Source: an uncultured bacterium (lineage in GTDB: Bacteria; Actinomycetota; Thermoleophilia; BMS3ABIN01). Taken from it: 12,050 nucleotides of DNA. The stretch covers positions 1 to 12,050 of the forward strand of contig CAJVWY010000014.1 of assembly GCA_913009925.1 (NCBI GenBank). The letters run 5' to 3'. The notes under the pieces were generated by a model, which had not been told where the DNA came from, did no database searches, and saw only the letters and a program-made list of their open reading frames with translations. Below are positions 1 to 8,060 of this stretch, in pieces. The stretch's first letter is position 1, and every line of letters begins with the position of its first letter. Position numbers and translations under genes: made by a program.

Positions 1-316
1 AGAACTCAAGCCGGCGGGACACATCAAAACGCTGTACCGCCTTGATCATACCCAAACGGGCGACCTGTACGATGTCCTCATAGGGATCGGGAAAATAGGG
101 GAACCGCTTCAATATCGCGTGAATCAGCCCTTCATTGCTTTCGATGATCCTCTGCAGGATATCGGCATCCCTGGTCCGTTGATACTTCTTCACCAGTTCG
201 GTGTTGCGCCTATCCACCTTTTCACTGCCTGGCAGATAGACTACATTTGCACCGTAATCACCCGGGGCGGCATCCGGTGGCAGCGAGTCGATCCGTTCAG
301 CTGCAGCCGACTTCAT
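1..316 (-). CDS. RNA polymerase sigma-70 family factor, N-terminal part (cut by window edge)
   Basis: The visible 105 residues hold sigma region 1.2/2.1-2.2. A helical stretch containing NEGLIHAILKRF is followed by EDIVQVARLGMIKAVQRFD and RRLEF, the counterpart of the usual EDLxQxGxxGLxxAxxRFD core that contacts the RNA polymerase beta-prime coiled coil. Spacing and composition resemble the SigB/SigF/SigG group more than ECF factors. Subtype cannot be settled because regions 2.4 and 4, which read promoters, lie outside the window. The usual glycine after QV is alanine here. Two in-frame ATGs exist (322 and 316). GGGAAGGAA sits 7 nt before the one at 316 but directly against 322, so 316 is preferred. 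The gene starts about 40 nt after pilC and is probably co-transcribed with the pilus genes. Class confidence is good; its role is unknown. Confidence 0.82.
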   Translation of the reverse strand, partial: MKSAAAERIDSLPPDAAPGDYGANVVYLPGSEKVDRRNTELVKKYQRTRDADILQRIIESNEGLIHAILKRFPYFPDPYEDIVQVARLGMIKAVQRFDVSRRLEF

Positions 317-357
317 GTGCATTTCCTTCCCGTTGAGCGGATGTTACCCATATTGGA

Positions 358-1578
358 TCAATTGCCCAGTATCTTCATCAGGTTGAATATGGGCAGGTAA
401 AGCGAGATCACGATAATGCCCACCAGCCCGCCGACACCGATCATCATTATCGGCTCCAGAATGGATGTAAGCGCCTTGACCGACGCGTTGACCTCGTCTT
501 CATAGAAGTCTGCTATCTTGTTGAGCATGGTGTCCACCGCTCCCGTTTCCTCGCCAACGGCTATCATCTGGGTGACCATGGTGGGAAAAACGCTGGTCTT
601 GGCCAGCGGTTCGGACATGGGACGCCCTTCCTTTATGCTCTCCTTTACTCCTTCCATAGCATCCGCGACCACGGTGTTGCCGGCGGTATCGCCGGTGATC
701 TCTATGGCCTGCAGTATAGGCACACCGCTGGATACCAGCGTACTGAGCGTCCGTGAGAAACGCGCCATAATCACCTTGCGCACGATATCGCCGATACCCA
801 TGGGGATGTGCAACTTGGCCTTATCCCAGACCGCTGTTCCCCGGGCTGTCCGTTTTAACCTGATAATGCCGTAGACCATGCCGATCATGGCAGCGATGAT
901 GAAAACGCCCCAGATAGTCCGCATGGTGTTACTGATATTGACCATTATACGTGTCAGCAATGGGAGCTGGCTGTCCAGGTCCGCGTACATCTTGGAAAAT
1001 ACGGGGATGATGAACAGCATCATCGCCATCAGCACCAGGAGGGCGAAAACAGCTATTAGTAACGGATAGACCATGGCGGAACGGATCATGCGCTTGAGGC
1101 TGTCTTCAGACTCCAGCTGTGCGGCGATCCGGTTCAGGGTCTCATCGAGGATACCGCCTGCCTCACCGGCCTTGACCATACTGACATACAGGCGACTGAA
1201 CACGGCTGGATGTTTCTCCATAGCCTCGGAGAGGGCCGCACCAGCTTCGACATCGGCCCTGGTCTTGCCGATGATGGATTTCAGCTTCTTGTTCGGAGTC
1301 TGGTCCTCGAGAATACTCAATGCTCTCAGCATGGCCAGTCCGGAATTGATCATGGTAGCGAACTGGCGTGAAAAAACGGTGATATCCTTCGACTTGATAC
1401 GCTTGGATTCCAGCAGCTGCTGTCGGATGGCAAGGCCTCCGGATTTCTCACTTATATCAAGGATGGTATACCCTTTACTGCGCAGGTCGGCAGCAACGCT
1501 GGACCGGTCATCAGCCTCCAGTTCTCCCCTGCTGGGTATACCGCGGATATCTCTGACTTTGTATACGTATGTGCTCAT
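358..1578 (-). CDS. pilC: Type IV pilus inner-membrane platform protein PilC (GspF family)
   Basis: PilC is the cytoplasmic-membrane platform of the type IV pilus machine. It couples the PilB and PilT ATPases to pilin insertion and removal. The 406-residue length is typical. Two repeated T2SF domains are visible, at about 65-190 and 270-395. Each has the family pattern of a FSRQFATMINSGL or FSRTLSTLVSSGV start and a later GEAGG or GEETG segment. Hydrophobic spans at about 170-194, 221-240 and 372-396 give the usual three membrane segments. The start is ATG with AGGGGA upstream at short spacing. It follows pilT by 23 nt in the order pilB-pilT-pilC, which supports one transcript. No irregularity seen. 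Confidence 0.95.
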   Translation of the reverse strand: MSTYVYKVRDIRGIPSRGELEADDRSSVAADLRSKGYTILDISEKSGGLAIRQQLLESKRIKSKDITVFSRQFATMINSGLAMLRALSILEDQTPNKKLKSIIGKTRADVEAGAALSEAMEKHPAVFSRLYVSMVKAGEAGGILDETLNRIAAQLESEDSLKRMIRSAMVYPLLIAVFALLVLMAMMLFIIPVFSKMYADLDSQLPLLTRIMVNISNTMRTIWGVFIIAAMIGMVYGIIRLKRTARGTAVWDKAKLHIPMGIGDIVRKVIMARFSRTLSTLVSSGVPILQAIEITGDTAGNTVVADAMEGVKESIKEGRPMSEPLAKTSVFPTMVTQMIAVGEETGAVDTMLNKIADFYEDEVNASVKALTSILEPIMMIGVGGLVGIIVISLYLPIFNLMKILGN

Positions 1579-1601
1579 GATCTTCCCCTATTAACTATCG
1601 G

Positions 1602-2669
1602 TCATGCTACCTTCATACCTAATATCAGCCGCTCGACCTCGTCAGGATTGCTTGACTTGCGCAAAGCGGTATCCCTGCTGACAATGCCCCTTTTCACCAG
1701 GTCCGCCAGGGCGGCATCCATGGTCTGCATGCCATACTGGGAACCGGTCTGTATGACGGAATAAATCTGGTGCGTCTTGGCCTCGCGTATCAGGTTCCGC
1801 ACCGCCGGGGTCGGAATCAGGACCTCGCAGGCCGGGATCCGGCCGTTACCATCGATGACGGGAACCAGCTGCTGAGTACAGATGCCCATGAGTGACGCCG
1901 CCAGCTGCACGCGTATCTGCCCTTGTTGATGCGGTGGAAATACATCGATGATGCGATCTATTGTCTGCGGCGCGTCCTGTGTATGCAGGGTAGCGAAGAC
2001 CAGGTGCCCTGTCTCGGAGGCGGTCAATGCAGTCTGCATGGTCTCGGTGTCACGCATCTCGCCGACGAGGATGACGTCGGGATCCTGGCGCAATACTGAT
2101 TTCAGGGCGCGGTTGAAAGACTTGGTGTCGGTGCCGACCTCACGCTGGTTAACAATCGATTTCTTATGCCGGTAAAGGAACTCGATGGGATCTTCGATGG
2201 TCATGATGTGTTCCTCGCGCGTCTCGTTTATCTCCTGAATCAGTGCTGCCAGGGTCGTCGATTTGCCACAGCCCGTAGGTCCGGTCACCAGCACGAAGCC
2301 CCGCGGCCTGGCTGCCATCTTGTGCAATGACAGCGGCAGCATCAGATCGTCAACGGATTTTATCTGCGCGGGGATCAGCCGGAACGCAGCGCCCAGGCTG
2401 TTGCGCTGGAAGTAGGCGTTGACACGGAACCTGGCCCTGCCGGGGACGGAATAGGAGAAATCTATCTCCCATTCATTCTCTATCCTCTGACGTTGGTCCT
2501 GGGACAAGATACTGTAGATGAGGTCCCTGGTATCGTTACTGGTAAGCCGTGGATAATCCAGTTTTATCAGCCTCCCGGTGATCCGGACTATGGGTGGCGA
2601 ACCTACCGTGAGATGCAGGTCGGAAGCGTTACGTTCCAGAACTTCTATAAGAATATCTACCAGGTCCAT
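1602..2669 (-). CDS. pilT: Type IV pilus retraction ATPase PilT
   Basis: PilT is a hexameric cytoplasmic ATPase that powers pilus depolymerisation, and so twitching and DNA uptake. The 355 residues carry an N-terminal ASDLHL segment (15-20), Walker A GPTGCGKST (130-138), Asp box TIEDPIEF (157-164), Walker B DPDVILVGEMRD (196-207) and His box TGHLVFATLHT (220-230). The C-terminal AVRNLIRE (289-296) is the PilT-specific counterpart of AIRNLIRE, needed for retraction, and separates it from PilB. It lacks the zinc tetracysteine motif of PilB. ATG start with AAGGGAG 7 nt upstream. It lies 34 nt after pilB and 23 nt before pilC, so co-transcription is likely. A retraction motor implies dynamic pili rather than a plain secretion pseudopilus. 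Confidence 0.96.
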   Translation of the reverse strand: MDLVDILIEVLERNASDLHLTVGSPPIVRITGRLIKLDYPRLTSNDTRDLIYSILSQDQRQRIENEWEIDFSYSVPGRARFRVNAYFQRNSLGAAFRLIPAQIKSVDDLMLPLSLHKMAARPRGFVLVTGPTGCGKSTTLAALIQEINETREEHIMTIEDPIEFLYRHKKSIVNQREVGTDTKSFNRALKSVLRQDPDVILVGEMRDTETMQTALTASETGHLVFATLHTQDAPQTIDRIIDVFPPHQQGQIRVQLAASLMGICTQQLVPVIDGNGRIPACEVLIPTPAVRNLIREAKTHQIYSVIQTGSQYGMQTMDAALADLVKRGIVSRDTALRKSSNPDEVERLILGMKVA

Positions 2670-2703
2670 TGATTGGCTCCCTTACAATCATACGGGTGCA
2701 TCA

Positions 2704-4419
2704 CTAGATGATGACCCGGCCTATCTCTTCCATCGAAGTAAGGCCGTTTATAACCTTATCGAGCCCGTCCGTCCTCAGGGTAACCATGCCTTCCGCCTGT
2801 GCTACCCGGGAAATCTCATCGGCACTTTTCCTCTCGACCGTTAACCGCTCAATCGCTTCACTGATCAACATGACCTCGTAGAGTCCCAGCCGGCCCTTGT
2901 AGCCGGTTTTATTGCAGCGGGAGCATCCCGTGGGCCGGTACAATGAGATGTTCTGCCCGATGACCTTATCAGGGAAGCCGTTCTGTCTGAGAGCTTCATC
3001 GGTAGGCTTGTACTCTTCCTTGCATTCGGGGCAGAGCTTGCGCGCGAGTCTCTGTGCCAGCACGCATTCGATGGCCGAGGCTGTCAGGAAGGGCTCTATC
3101 CCCATCTCTGTAAGCCGGGTAAGAGCTCCGGGAGCATCATTGGTATGCAGGGTGCTGAGTACCAAATGGCCGGTCAGAGCCGACTCGATGGCTATCTGCG
3201 CCGTCTCTTTGTCACGGATCTCGCCCACCATGACGATATCGGGGTCGGAGCGCAGGATGGCCCTGAGCCCCGAGGCGAACGTCAGACCCGCCTTGGGATT
3301 GATCTGTGTCTGGTTTATCCCTCCCAGACGATACTCCACCGGGTCCTCAACGGTGATGATGTTCTTCTCTCTGCTGTTGAGTACATTGAGCGTGGCATAC
3401 AATGTGGTCGACTTGCCGCTGCCGGTCGGGCCGGTCACCAGTATCGCCCCGTAGGGTTTCCTGAACGCCCCCTCGTAGCGCTTCAGCGCCACCTCGGAAA
3501 AGCCCAAGTCGGAAAGGTTGAGCAATACGCTGCTTTTGTCCAGCAGCCTGAGGACTATCTTCTCGCCGTACACCGTAGGCATGGACGCAACCCGGATATC
3601 GATAGGCTTACCGCCGACCGAGAGACCGATACGGCCGTCCTGGGGTATCCTGCGCTCAGCTATGTCGATATCGGCCATGACCTTCAGTCGGGAGAGCACC
3701 CCCGCCTGCATCCTTTTCGGTACCGACATCACCTCGTGCAGCACACCGTCCACACGGTAGCGAATCGCCAGTTCCTTCTCCTGGGGTTCGAAATGGATAT
3801 CGCTGGCCCTGTCGTCCACCCCCTGGCTGATGACGCCGTTAACCAGCTTGATGATCGGCGCCTCCGAGGCGACATCGCGGATGTCAGCGGTTGCCTGTGC
3901 TTCGGTTTCTTCCTCCGTCTCACCGTTCAGGTCCTCCTCGTCAACTGTATCTCCCAACCGGTGGACCTTGGATATCTGGTTGAAGATATCTTCAGCAGTG
4001 GCGATGGCCGGCTTGATATCGTAACCGGTCATCATTCGTAGATCGTCTATGGCGAATACATTGGTAGGATCGACCATGGCGACCTGTAAAGTGTTCTCAT
4101 CCAGGAACTTGATGGGGATGGCGCCGTAACGGCGAGCCAGCTTCTCGGGTATCATGGTCGCTGCCAGGGAATCGACGTCGTTCTCTTCGAGGCCGATACT
4201 CTCCACACCCAACCTCTCGGCAAGTGCTGAGTTCAACTGGTCCTGGCTAATGACGCCGTCTTCGACGAGAATCTCGCCCAGGCGTTTGGAGGTCTCCTTC
4301 TGCTTCCTGAGGGTTTCCTCCAACTGCTCGCGGCTGAGCAGCCCCCTACCAATCAATATCTCGCCGATGGGCTGGAGTTTCTTATGGCTCTTGCGGGATG
4401 TTACTTCGCTCGGATTCAA
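2704..4419 (-). CDS. pilB: Type IV pilus extension ATPase PilB with MshEN domain
   Basis: PilB powers pilin assembly at the inner membrane. The 571 residues show an N-terminal MshEN (GspE-N) domain with two tandem 24-residue motifs (PIGEILIGRGLLS at 17 and RLGEILVEDGVIS at 46). Then come ASDIHFEP (205-212), Walker A GPTGSGKST (330-338), the Asp box around TVEDPVEY (356-363), Walker B DPDIVMVGEIRD (392-403), the His box around TGHLVLSTLHT (416-426) and a zinc tetracysteine CPEC (463-466) plus CSRC (499-502). In other bacteria MshEN binds cyclic di-GMP. Here one arginine (P17) and the second terminal glutamine (R69) are replaced, so binding is plausible but unproven. The start is TTG with GAGG 7 nt upstream, inside aroE. 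No ATG occurs before residue 89, and a later start would lose MshEN. The 38-nt overlap with aroE suggests translational coupling. Confidence 0.95.
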   Translation of the reverse strand: MNPSEVTSRKSHKKLQPIGEILIGRGLLSREQLEETLRKQKETSKRLGEILVEDGVISQDQLNSALAERLGVESIGLEENDVDSLAATMIPEKLARRYGAIPIKFLDENTLQVAMVDPTNVFAIDDLRMMTGYDIKPAIATAEDIFNQISKVHRLGDTVDEEDLNGETEEETEAQATADIRDVASEAPIIKLVNGVISQGVDDRASDIHFEPQEKELAIRYRVDGVLHEVMSVPKRMQAGVLSRLKVMADIDIAERRIPQDGRIGLSVGGKPIDIRVASMPTVYGEKIVLRLLDKSSVLLNLSDLGFSEVALKRYEGAFRKPYGAILVTGPTGSGKSTTLYATLNVLNSREKNIITVEDPVEYRLGGINQTQINPKAGLTFASGLRAILRSDPDIVMVGEIRDKETAQIAIESALTGHLVLSTLHTNDAPGALTRLTEMGIEPFLTASAIECVLAQRLARKLCPECKEEYKPTDEALRQNGFPDKVIGQNISLYRPTGCSRCNKTGYKGRLGLYEVMLISEAIERLTVERKSADEISRVAQAEGMVTLRTDGLDKVINGLTSMEEIGRVII

Positions 4420-5260
4420 TGGCCTGCCTCATTATTTCGACAGGAGGCTCTTTGCCGGTCCATAGGTGGATTGCTTCCGCCCCTTGATGGAGAAGCATGC
4501 CTTGTCCGCCCAAGATGGTCGCCCCTTTTTTCGCTGCCGCGGCCAGGAGCGGGGTCTGACTCGACTCCACGTATACCAGGTCGCAGACAACATGATCTTC
4601 GGTTAATGTATCGACCGCCACCGGAAGGGCCTTTAGATTGCCCTCCATTCCCAGAGGTGTGGCGTTGATAACCATCATGTTGTCCTTTAGCAGGCCATTG
4701 ATTTCTTCGTTAAAAAGCCGGATTTCAACCGGCAGTTCCGGATAAGCACGGCCGAGCATCTCCTTCAGCTCCTCCGCCCGCTGACGGCCGCGATTGATGA
4801 TGGTGATGGCACGTACTCCCTTCCCCGCCAGGGCCAATGCCACCGACCGTGCGGCGCCGCCCGCACCCAGGAGCAGCACCGAGGTCTCCCGGTATGACGG
4901 AATCGTTACCTCTTCCAGCGCCCGGATGAACCCTATACCATCCGTGTTGTATCCCGTGAGGACACCGCCATCGTTCACTATGGTATTCACCGCGCCGGTC
5001 ATGGCGGCCGTATCGTCCAACCGGTCCAACAGCGGTACGATGGGTATCTTATGGGGGATGGTCACATTGGCGCCGAGGAAGTTGAGCGCTTTGAGACCTA
5101 GGACCGCCGCTCCCAGCTCCGTTGGGTTCACCAGCAGCGGCACATAGGCTATATCCAGGCCCATAGCGGCGAATGCGGCGTTCTGCATGCACGGGGAAAG
5201 GCTGTGAGAAACGGGATATCCGAGAATACCGATCAGTTTTGTCTCACCGGTAATACCCAA
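4382..5260 (-). CDS. aroE: Shikimate dehydrogenase (NADP+)
   Basis: AroE reduces 3-dehydroshikimate to shikimate with NADPH, the fourth step of chorismate and aromatic amino-acid synthesis, in the cytosol. Visible motifs in order: GYPVSHSLSP (substrate-binding serines), NVTIPHK with the catalytic lysine, NTDGIGF with the catalytic aspartate, the nucleotide-binding GAGGAARS loop, NRGRQRA at the NADP-phosphate site, NATPLGM, and GQGMLLHQGAEAI near the C-terminus. From the chosen start it has 292 residues, within the normal range. A TTG at 5272 would give four more residues but overlaps the GGAGG. That same GGAGG sits 5 nt before a TTG at 5260, giving the usual short lead-in (GITGETKLIGILGYP), so 5260 is preferred. 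It follows secG by 51 nt and overlaps pilB by 38 nt. Confidence 0.94.
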   Translation of the reverse strand: MGITGETKLIGILGYPVSHSLSPCMQNAAFAAMGLDIAYVPLLVNPTELGAAVLGLKALNFLGANVTIPHKIPIVPLLDRLDDTAAMTGAVNTIVNDGGVLTGYNTDGIGFIRALEEVTIPSYRETSVLLLGAGGAARSVALALAGKGVRAITIINRGRQRAEELKEMLGRAYPELPVEIRLFNEEINGLLKDNMMVINATPLGMEGNLKALPVAVDTLTEDHVVCDLVYVESSQTPLLAAAAKKGATILGGQGMLLHQGAEAIHLWTGKEPPVEIMRQAIESERSNIPQEP

Positions 5261-5311
5261 GATATCCTCCAAACGGATTGGCGGGATAGACCCCTCCTGA
5301 GCCGGAAAGCC

Positions 5312-5542
5312 CTATAAGTCGAGTACGAACACCAGCAGGCCCGTGGTGATGAAGAAGGCTACGGCAACGGCGACCGTCGCCCGGGTGAGGTTCTTCTCAA
5401 TGACACTGGTGCCGCTGAACGGTGTTTCCGCCATGCCGCCGCCGAAGATGCCGGATACGCCACCCTGTCCCGAGTGGAGCAGGATGAGGACAACCAGCAG
5501 AATCGAAAGTATGGAATGTATGCCTAAAACCACTAAAGCCAT
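5312..5542 (-). CDS. secG: Preprotein translocase subunit SecG
   Basis: SecG is the small accessory subunit of the SecYEG channel and assists SecA-driven export. The 76-residue protein has two hydrophobic segments (about 2-22 and 54-74) joined by a cytoplasmic loop with the family signature GQGGVSGIFGGG (25-36). This is the expected size and two-helix layout. ATG start with GGTGA about 8 nt upstream. It lies 83 nt after gpmI; the order tpiA-gpmI-secG is common in Gram-positive-type bacteria, which supports the call for such a small gene. A GC-rich hairpin in the gap may alter its expression relative to gpmI. Confidence 0.93.
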   Translation of the reverse strand: MALVVLGIHSILSILLVVLILLHSGQGGVSGIFGGGMAETPFSGTSVIEKNLTRATVAVAVAFFITTGLLVFVLDL

Positions 5543-5584
5543 TTAATTATCACCGTTTTATGGATTTAAGTACTAGGATGATAA

Positions 5585-5625
5585 CGGCACCGGCCGCCAT
5601 GCGCAAGCTGCAGCCGCCGGCGCCG
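5585..5625 (-). repeat. GC-rich inverted repeat between gpmI and secG
   Basis: Arms at 5585-5594 (CGGCACCGGC) and 5616-5625 (GCCGGCGCCG) pair over 10 positions on the minus-strand RNA with one G-U wobble and a 21-nt loop. The hairpin begins directly after the gpmI TGA. It is followed on the minus strand by TTATCATCC rather than a U-run, so it is not a classic intrinsic terminator. It could stabilise the gpmI mRNA end or cause partial termination before secG. Confidence 0.5.
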
Positions 5626-7161
5626 TCAACGGTCGAGGATGATGCAACGTCCCGTCATTTCCGCGGGAACCGGCAGCTGTAACAGTTTCAGGACCGTCGG
5701 TGCGATATCCGCCAGGGAATAATCCGACGCCAGGCGGCATTGCATGGTAATGATGAACGGCACCCTGTCGCAGGTGTGCGCCGTCTCCGGACCGCCGTTT
5801 TCCGCCAGCATCATCTCGGCGTTGCCATGATCCGCGGTTATCAGGCAGACACCGTCCAGACTCAGGACTTTCCCGGTTATACGGCCGATGCATTCGTCCA
5901 CTACCTCGACGGCGGTGACGGCCGCTCCCAGATTGCCCGTATGTCCCACCATGTCACAATTGGCGAGATTGACGATGACGAATCTGTAGCCGTCGGCGTC
6001 CAGACGCCGGCAGAGCTCGTCCGTTACCTGCCGGGCGCTCATCTCCGGTTTCTGGTCGTAGGTGGGCACATCCACAGGAGAAGGAATCAAAACGCGTTCC
6101 TCTCCCGGATACACGGTCTCTTCGCCACCGTTAAAGAAAAAGGTCACATGGGCGTATTTCTCCGTTTCCGCAATATGCAGCTGTTTCATGCCTGCGTCGG
6201 AGATGACCTCAGCCAGCACGTTATTCAGCCTCTCCGGCGGATAGGCGACCTGCACATCGAAAGTAGCGTCGTATTCAGTCATGCTGACGAACCACGGTAA
6301 GGGCGGCGCAGGGCCGCGGTCGAACTGCCGGAACTCCCGGAAGGTCAGCGCCCTGGTGAGCTCGCGGGCCCTGTCCGGCCGGAAGTTGAAGAAGATCACG
6401 CTGTCCTGTTCCCGGATACGTGCCTCCGGTTCGCTGTTTACCACTGTGGGAACCACGAACTCGTCGGTCACCCCGTTGGCATATGAATCCCGCAGGACCG
6501 CCAGAGGATTCGGGTTATAAGGACCCCGGCCCCAGACCATAGCGTCATAGGCTTTTTTCACCCTTTGCCAGCGGTTGTCACGATCCATGGCGTAGAAGCG
6601 CCCTGACACGGTGGCGACCTCGCCGACACCGCAGCCGTCAAAAAAATCGATGATCTCCTCCATGTATCCCAGACCGCTCTCGGGCAATGTGTCACGGCCG
6701 TCCATAAAGGAGTGCAGAAAAACGCGCTGGCAGCCCTTCCGCCCCGCCATCTCCACCAGCGCCTTGATGTGGCCCATATCGCTGTGAACGCCGCCGTCGG
6801 AGAGCAGGCCCATCAGATGGACGGATGCACCGGCGATATTCGCCCGGATGAATGCCTGGTTCAATGCCTCGTTGTCAAAGAAGGAACCGTCCTCTATGGC
6901 TTTGTTGATCCTGGTAAGATCCTGAAAGACTATGCGGCCGGCGCCCAGGTTCAGGTGGCCCACCTCGGAGTTTCCCATCTGGCCCGGGGGCAATCCTACG
7001 GCCTCTCCCGATGCTATCAGCGTGGTATTCGGGTACTCCCGGCTGAGGTGATCGAAGTTGGGGGTATGGGCCAGGGAAATGGCGTTGCCCGGCCCTGGCG
7101 GACCTATCCCCCAGCCGTCCATCACCAGCAGACAGACCAGGGAAGGTATCTGGCGTGACAC
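5626..7161 (-). CDS. gpmI: 2,3-bisphosphoglycerate-independent phosphoglycerate mutase
   Basis: iPGM interconverts 3- and 2-phosphoglycerate in glycolysis and gluconeogenesis by a phosphoserine mechanism with two Mn ions. About 511 residues, typical. Numbered from the GTG at 7164, visible features are metal ligand D16 in VMDGWG, catalytic S66 in MGNSEVGH, HSFMDGRDT (151-159), GRFYAMDRDNRW (188-199), FNFRPDR (259-265), EKYAHVTFFFNGG (335-347), D404 and H408 in CDMVGHTG, D445-H446 in TADHGNAE, and H463. Two consecutive GTG codons (7164, 7161) could start it. AGGAG lies 5 nt before 7161 but only 2 nt before 7164, so 7161 is chosen. That AGGAG overlaps the tpiA stop codon, so translation is probably coupled. 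It is the cofactor-independent, not the GpmA-type, enzyme. Confidence 0.96.
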   Translation of the reverse strand: MSRQIPSLVCLLVMDGWGIGPPGPGNAISLAHTPNFDHLSREYPNTTLIASGEAVGLPPGQMGNSEVGHLNLGAGRIVFQDLTRINKAIEDGSFFDNEALNQAFIRANIAGASVHLMGLLSDGGVHSDMGHIKALVEMAGRKGCQRVFLHSFMDGRDTLPESGLGYMEEIIDFFDGCGVGEVATVSGRFYAMDRDNRWQRVKKAYDAMVWGRGPYNPNPLAVLRDSYANGVTDEFVVPTVVNSEPEARIREQDSVIFFNFRPDRARELTRALTFREFRQFDRGPAPPLPWFVSMTEYDATFDVQVAYPPERLNNVLAEVISDAGMKQLHIAETEKYAHVTFFFNGGEETVYPGEERVLIPSPVDVPTYDQKPEMSARQVTDELCRRLDADGYRFVIVNLANCDMVGHTGNLGAAVTAVEVVDECIGRITGKVLSLDGVCLITADHGNAEMMLAENGGPETAHTCDRVPFIITMQCRLASDYSLADIAPTVLKLLQLPVPAEMTGRCIILDR

Positions 7162-7169
7162 CACCGCTC

Positions 7170-7931
7170 CTATCGGCCGAAGTCCACTATCCGGGCGAAG
7201 TCGGAAGCCGTGAGGCAGGCGCCTCCGACCAGGGCTCCGTCGATATCCTCCTCGACCATCAGTTCTGTGATATTCCCCGGTTTGACGCTGCCGCCGTAGA
7301 GGATGCGCACCTGCGCGGCGGCCGCGGGAGTAAACTCTCCGGCGAGCGTCTTACGAATAAAGGCGCACGCCTCCTGTGCGATCTGCGGTGTGGCGGTCTT
7401 GCCGGTGCCGATGGCCCAGATAGGCTCGTAGGCGACGATGATGCCGGCCAGCTGCCCTCCGGAGATCCCAGCGAGATCCTGGGTCAGCTGCCGCTCCAAC
7501 TTGGTTTCGGTCGAACCCGCCTCCCTCTCTTCATCACTCTCGCCGACGCAAAGGATCGGCCTGATGCCCGCATCGATGGCGGCGGGCACCTTTTTCGCAA
7601 GACTCTCGTCGTCCTCGCAGAAGTGTTCCCTGCGCTCCGAATGCCCCAGGATGACATCGGTGACGCCGATATCGGTAAGCATGCCGGCGGATATCTCGCC
7701 TGTATATGCCCCCAACTCCTCGAAATGCATGTTCTGGGCGGATACGCGCACGTCGGTACCCTCGAGCATGGCGTTGACTTCCGCCAGACAGGTGAAGGGA
7801 GGACAGAGGATGATCTCCACACCTTCCTTGCCGGCTACAAGCCCGATCAGTTCTTCCACGTATATCCTGGCATCGGACGTGGTCTTGTTCATCTTCCAGT
7901 TACCGGCTATTACGGATGTCCGCTGGCTCAT
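7170..7931 (-). CDS. tpiA: Triosephosphate isomerase
   Basis: TpiA interconverts dihydroxyacetone phosphate and glyceraldehyde 3-phosphate in central glycolysis. The 253-residue TIM barrel shows N11 and K13 in GNWKMN, catalytic H97 in GHSERR, catalytic E169 in AYEPIWAIGTGK (including flexible loop 6), and the phosphate-binding LYGGSV (211-216). All catalytic residues are present. An in-frame start 33 nt upstream exists, but GGAGG lies exactly 5 nt before the ATG at 7931, and the protein then begins MSQRTSVIAGNWKMN as homologues do. It appears to be the first gene of the long minus-strand series, with a likely promoter about 70-100 nt upstream. The next gene, gpmI, starts within 10 nt of its stop. 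Confidence 0.97.
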   Translation of the reverse strand: MSQRTSVIAGNWKMNKTTSDARIYVEELIGLVAGKEGVEIILCPPFTCLAEVNAMLEGTDVRVSAQNMHFEELGAYTGEISAGMLTDIGVTDVILGHSERREHFCEDDESLAKKVPAAIDAGIRPILCVGESDEEREAGSTETKLERQLTQDLAGISGGQLAGIIVAYEPIWAIGTGKTATPQIAQEACAFIRKTLAGEFTPAAAAQVRILYGGSVKPGNITELMVEEDIDGALVGGACLTASDFARIVDFGR

Positions 7932-7999
7932 TGATTCCTCCCTGGGGTCGGCATGATTACCCACAGCCTGTGTTCATCGGCTGGCAGAAGCGGTGTCCC

Positions 8000-8028
8000 A
8001 TTATTAAAAAGGGTCTGGTAAAAAGCAA
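8000..8028 (-). promoter_or_regulatory. Candidate housekeeping promoter for the tpiA series
   Basis: On the minus strand TTGCTT (8023-8028), a 17-bp spacer and AATAAT (8000-8005) give 3/6 and 5/6 matches to the sigma-70 consensus. Transcription would start near 7993, leaving a leader of about 60 nt before the tpiA ATG. This is the only convincing promoter seen for the downstream minus-strand series. Assigned by eye. Confidence 0.5.
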
Positions 8029-8043
8029 CCTGACGCCTTACTG

Positions 8044-8052
8044 TGTTAAAAT
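8044..8052 (+). promoter_or_regulatory. Candidate extended -10 promoter of the glutaredoxin-like gene (leaderless)
   Basis: TGT directly followed by TAAAAT (8047-8052) forms an extended -10 element. No good -35 is seen 16-18 bp upstream. The ATG at 8061 begins 8 nt after the -10, where transcription would normally start, and there is no Shine-Dalgarno sequence, so a leaderless mRNA is likely. Confidence 0.45.
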
Positions 8053-8060
8053 ATAGAGTT

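Noticed and set aside
3145..4041. 298-residue open frame on the plus strand opposite pilB
   Set aside because: It lies wholly antisense to the strongly conserved pilB, has no recognisable domain, and is explained by codon bias in the GC-rich opposite frame.
5573..5893. 106-residue minus-strand frame overlapping the gpmI 3-prime end and the secG leader
   Set aside because: Low-complexity His/Arg/Gly/Pro-rich translation in a different frame from gpmI, with no ribosome site or recognisable family.
7155..7934. 259-residue plus-strand open frame opposite tpiA
   Set aside because: Antisense to the whole of tpiA, whose catalytic residues and ribosome site are all present; no independent support.
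8043..8060. Upstream GTG start for the glutaredoxin-like gene
   Set aside because: It would overlap the likely -10 element TAAAAT and add residues not expected before the first beta strand of a glutaredoxin.
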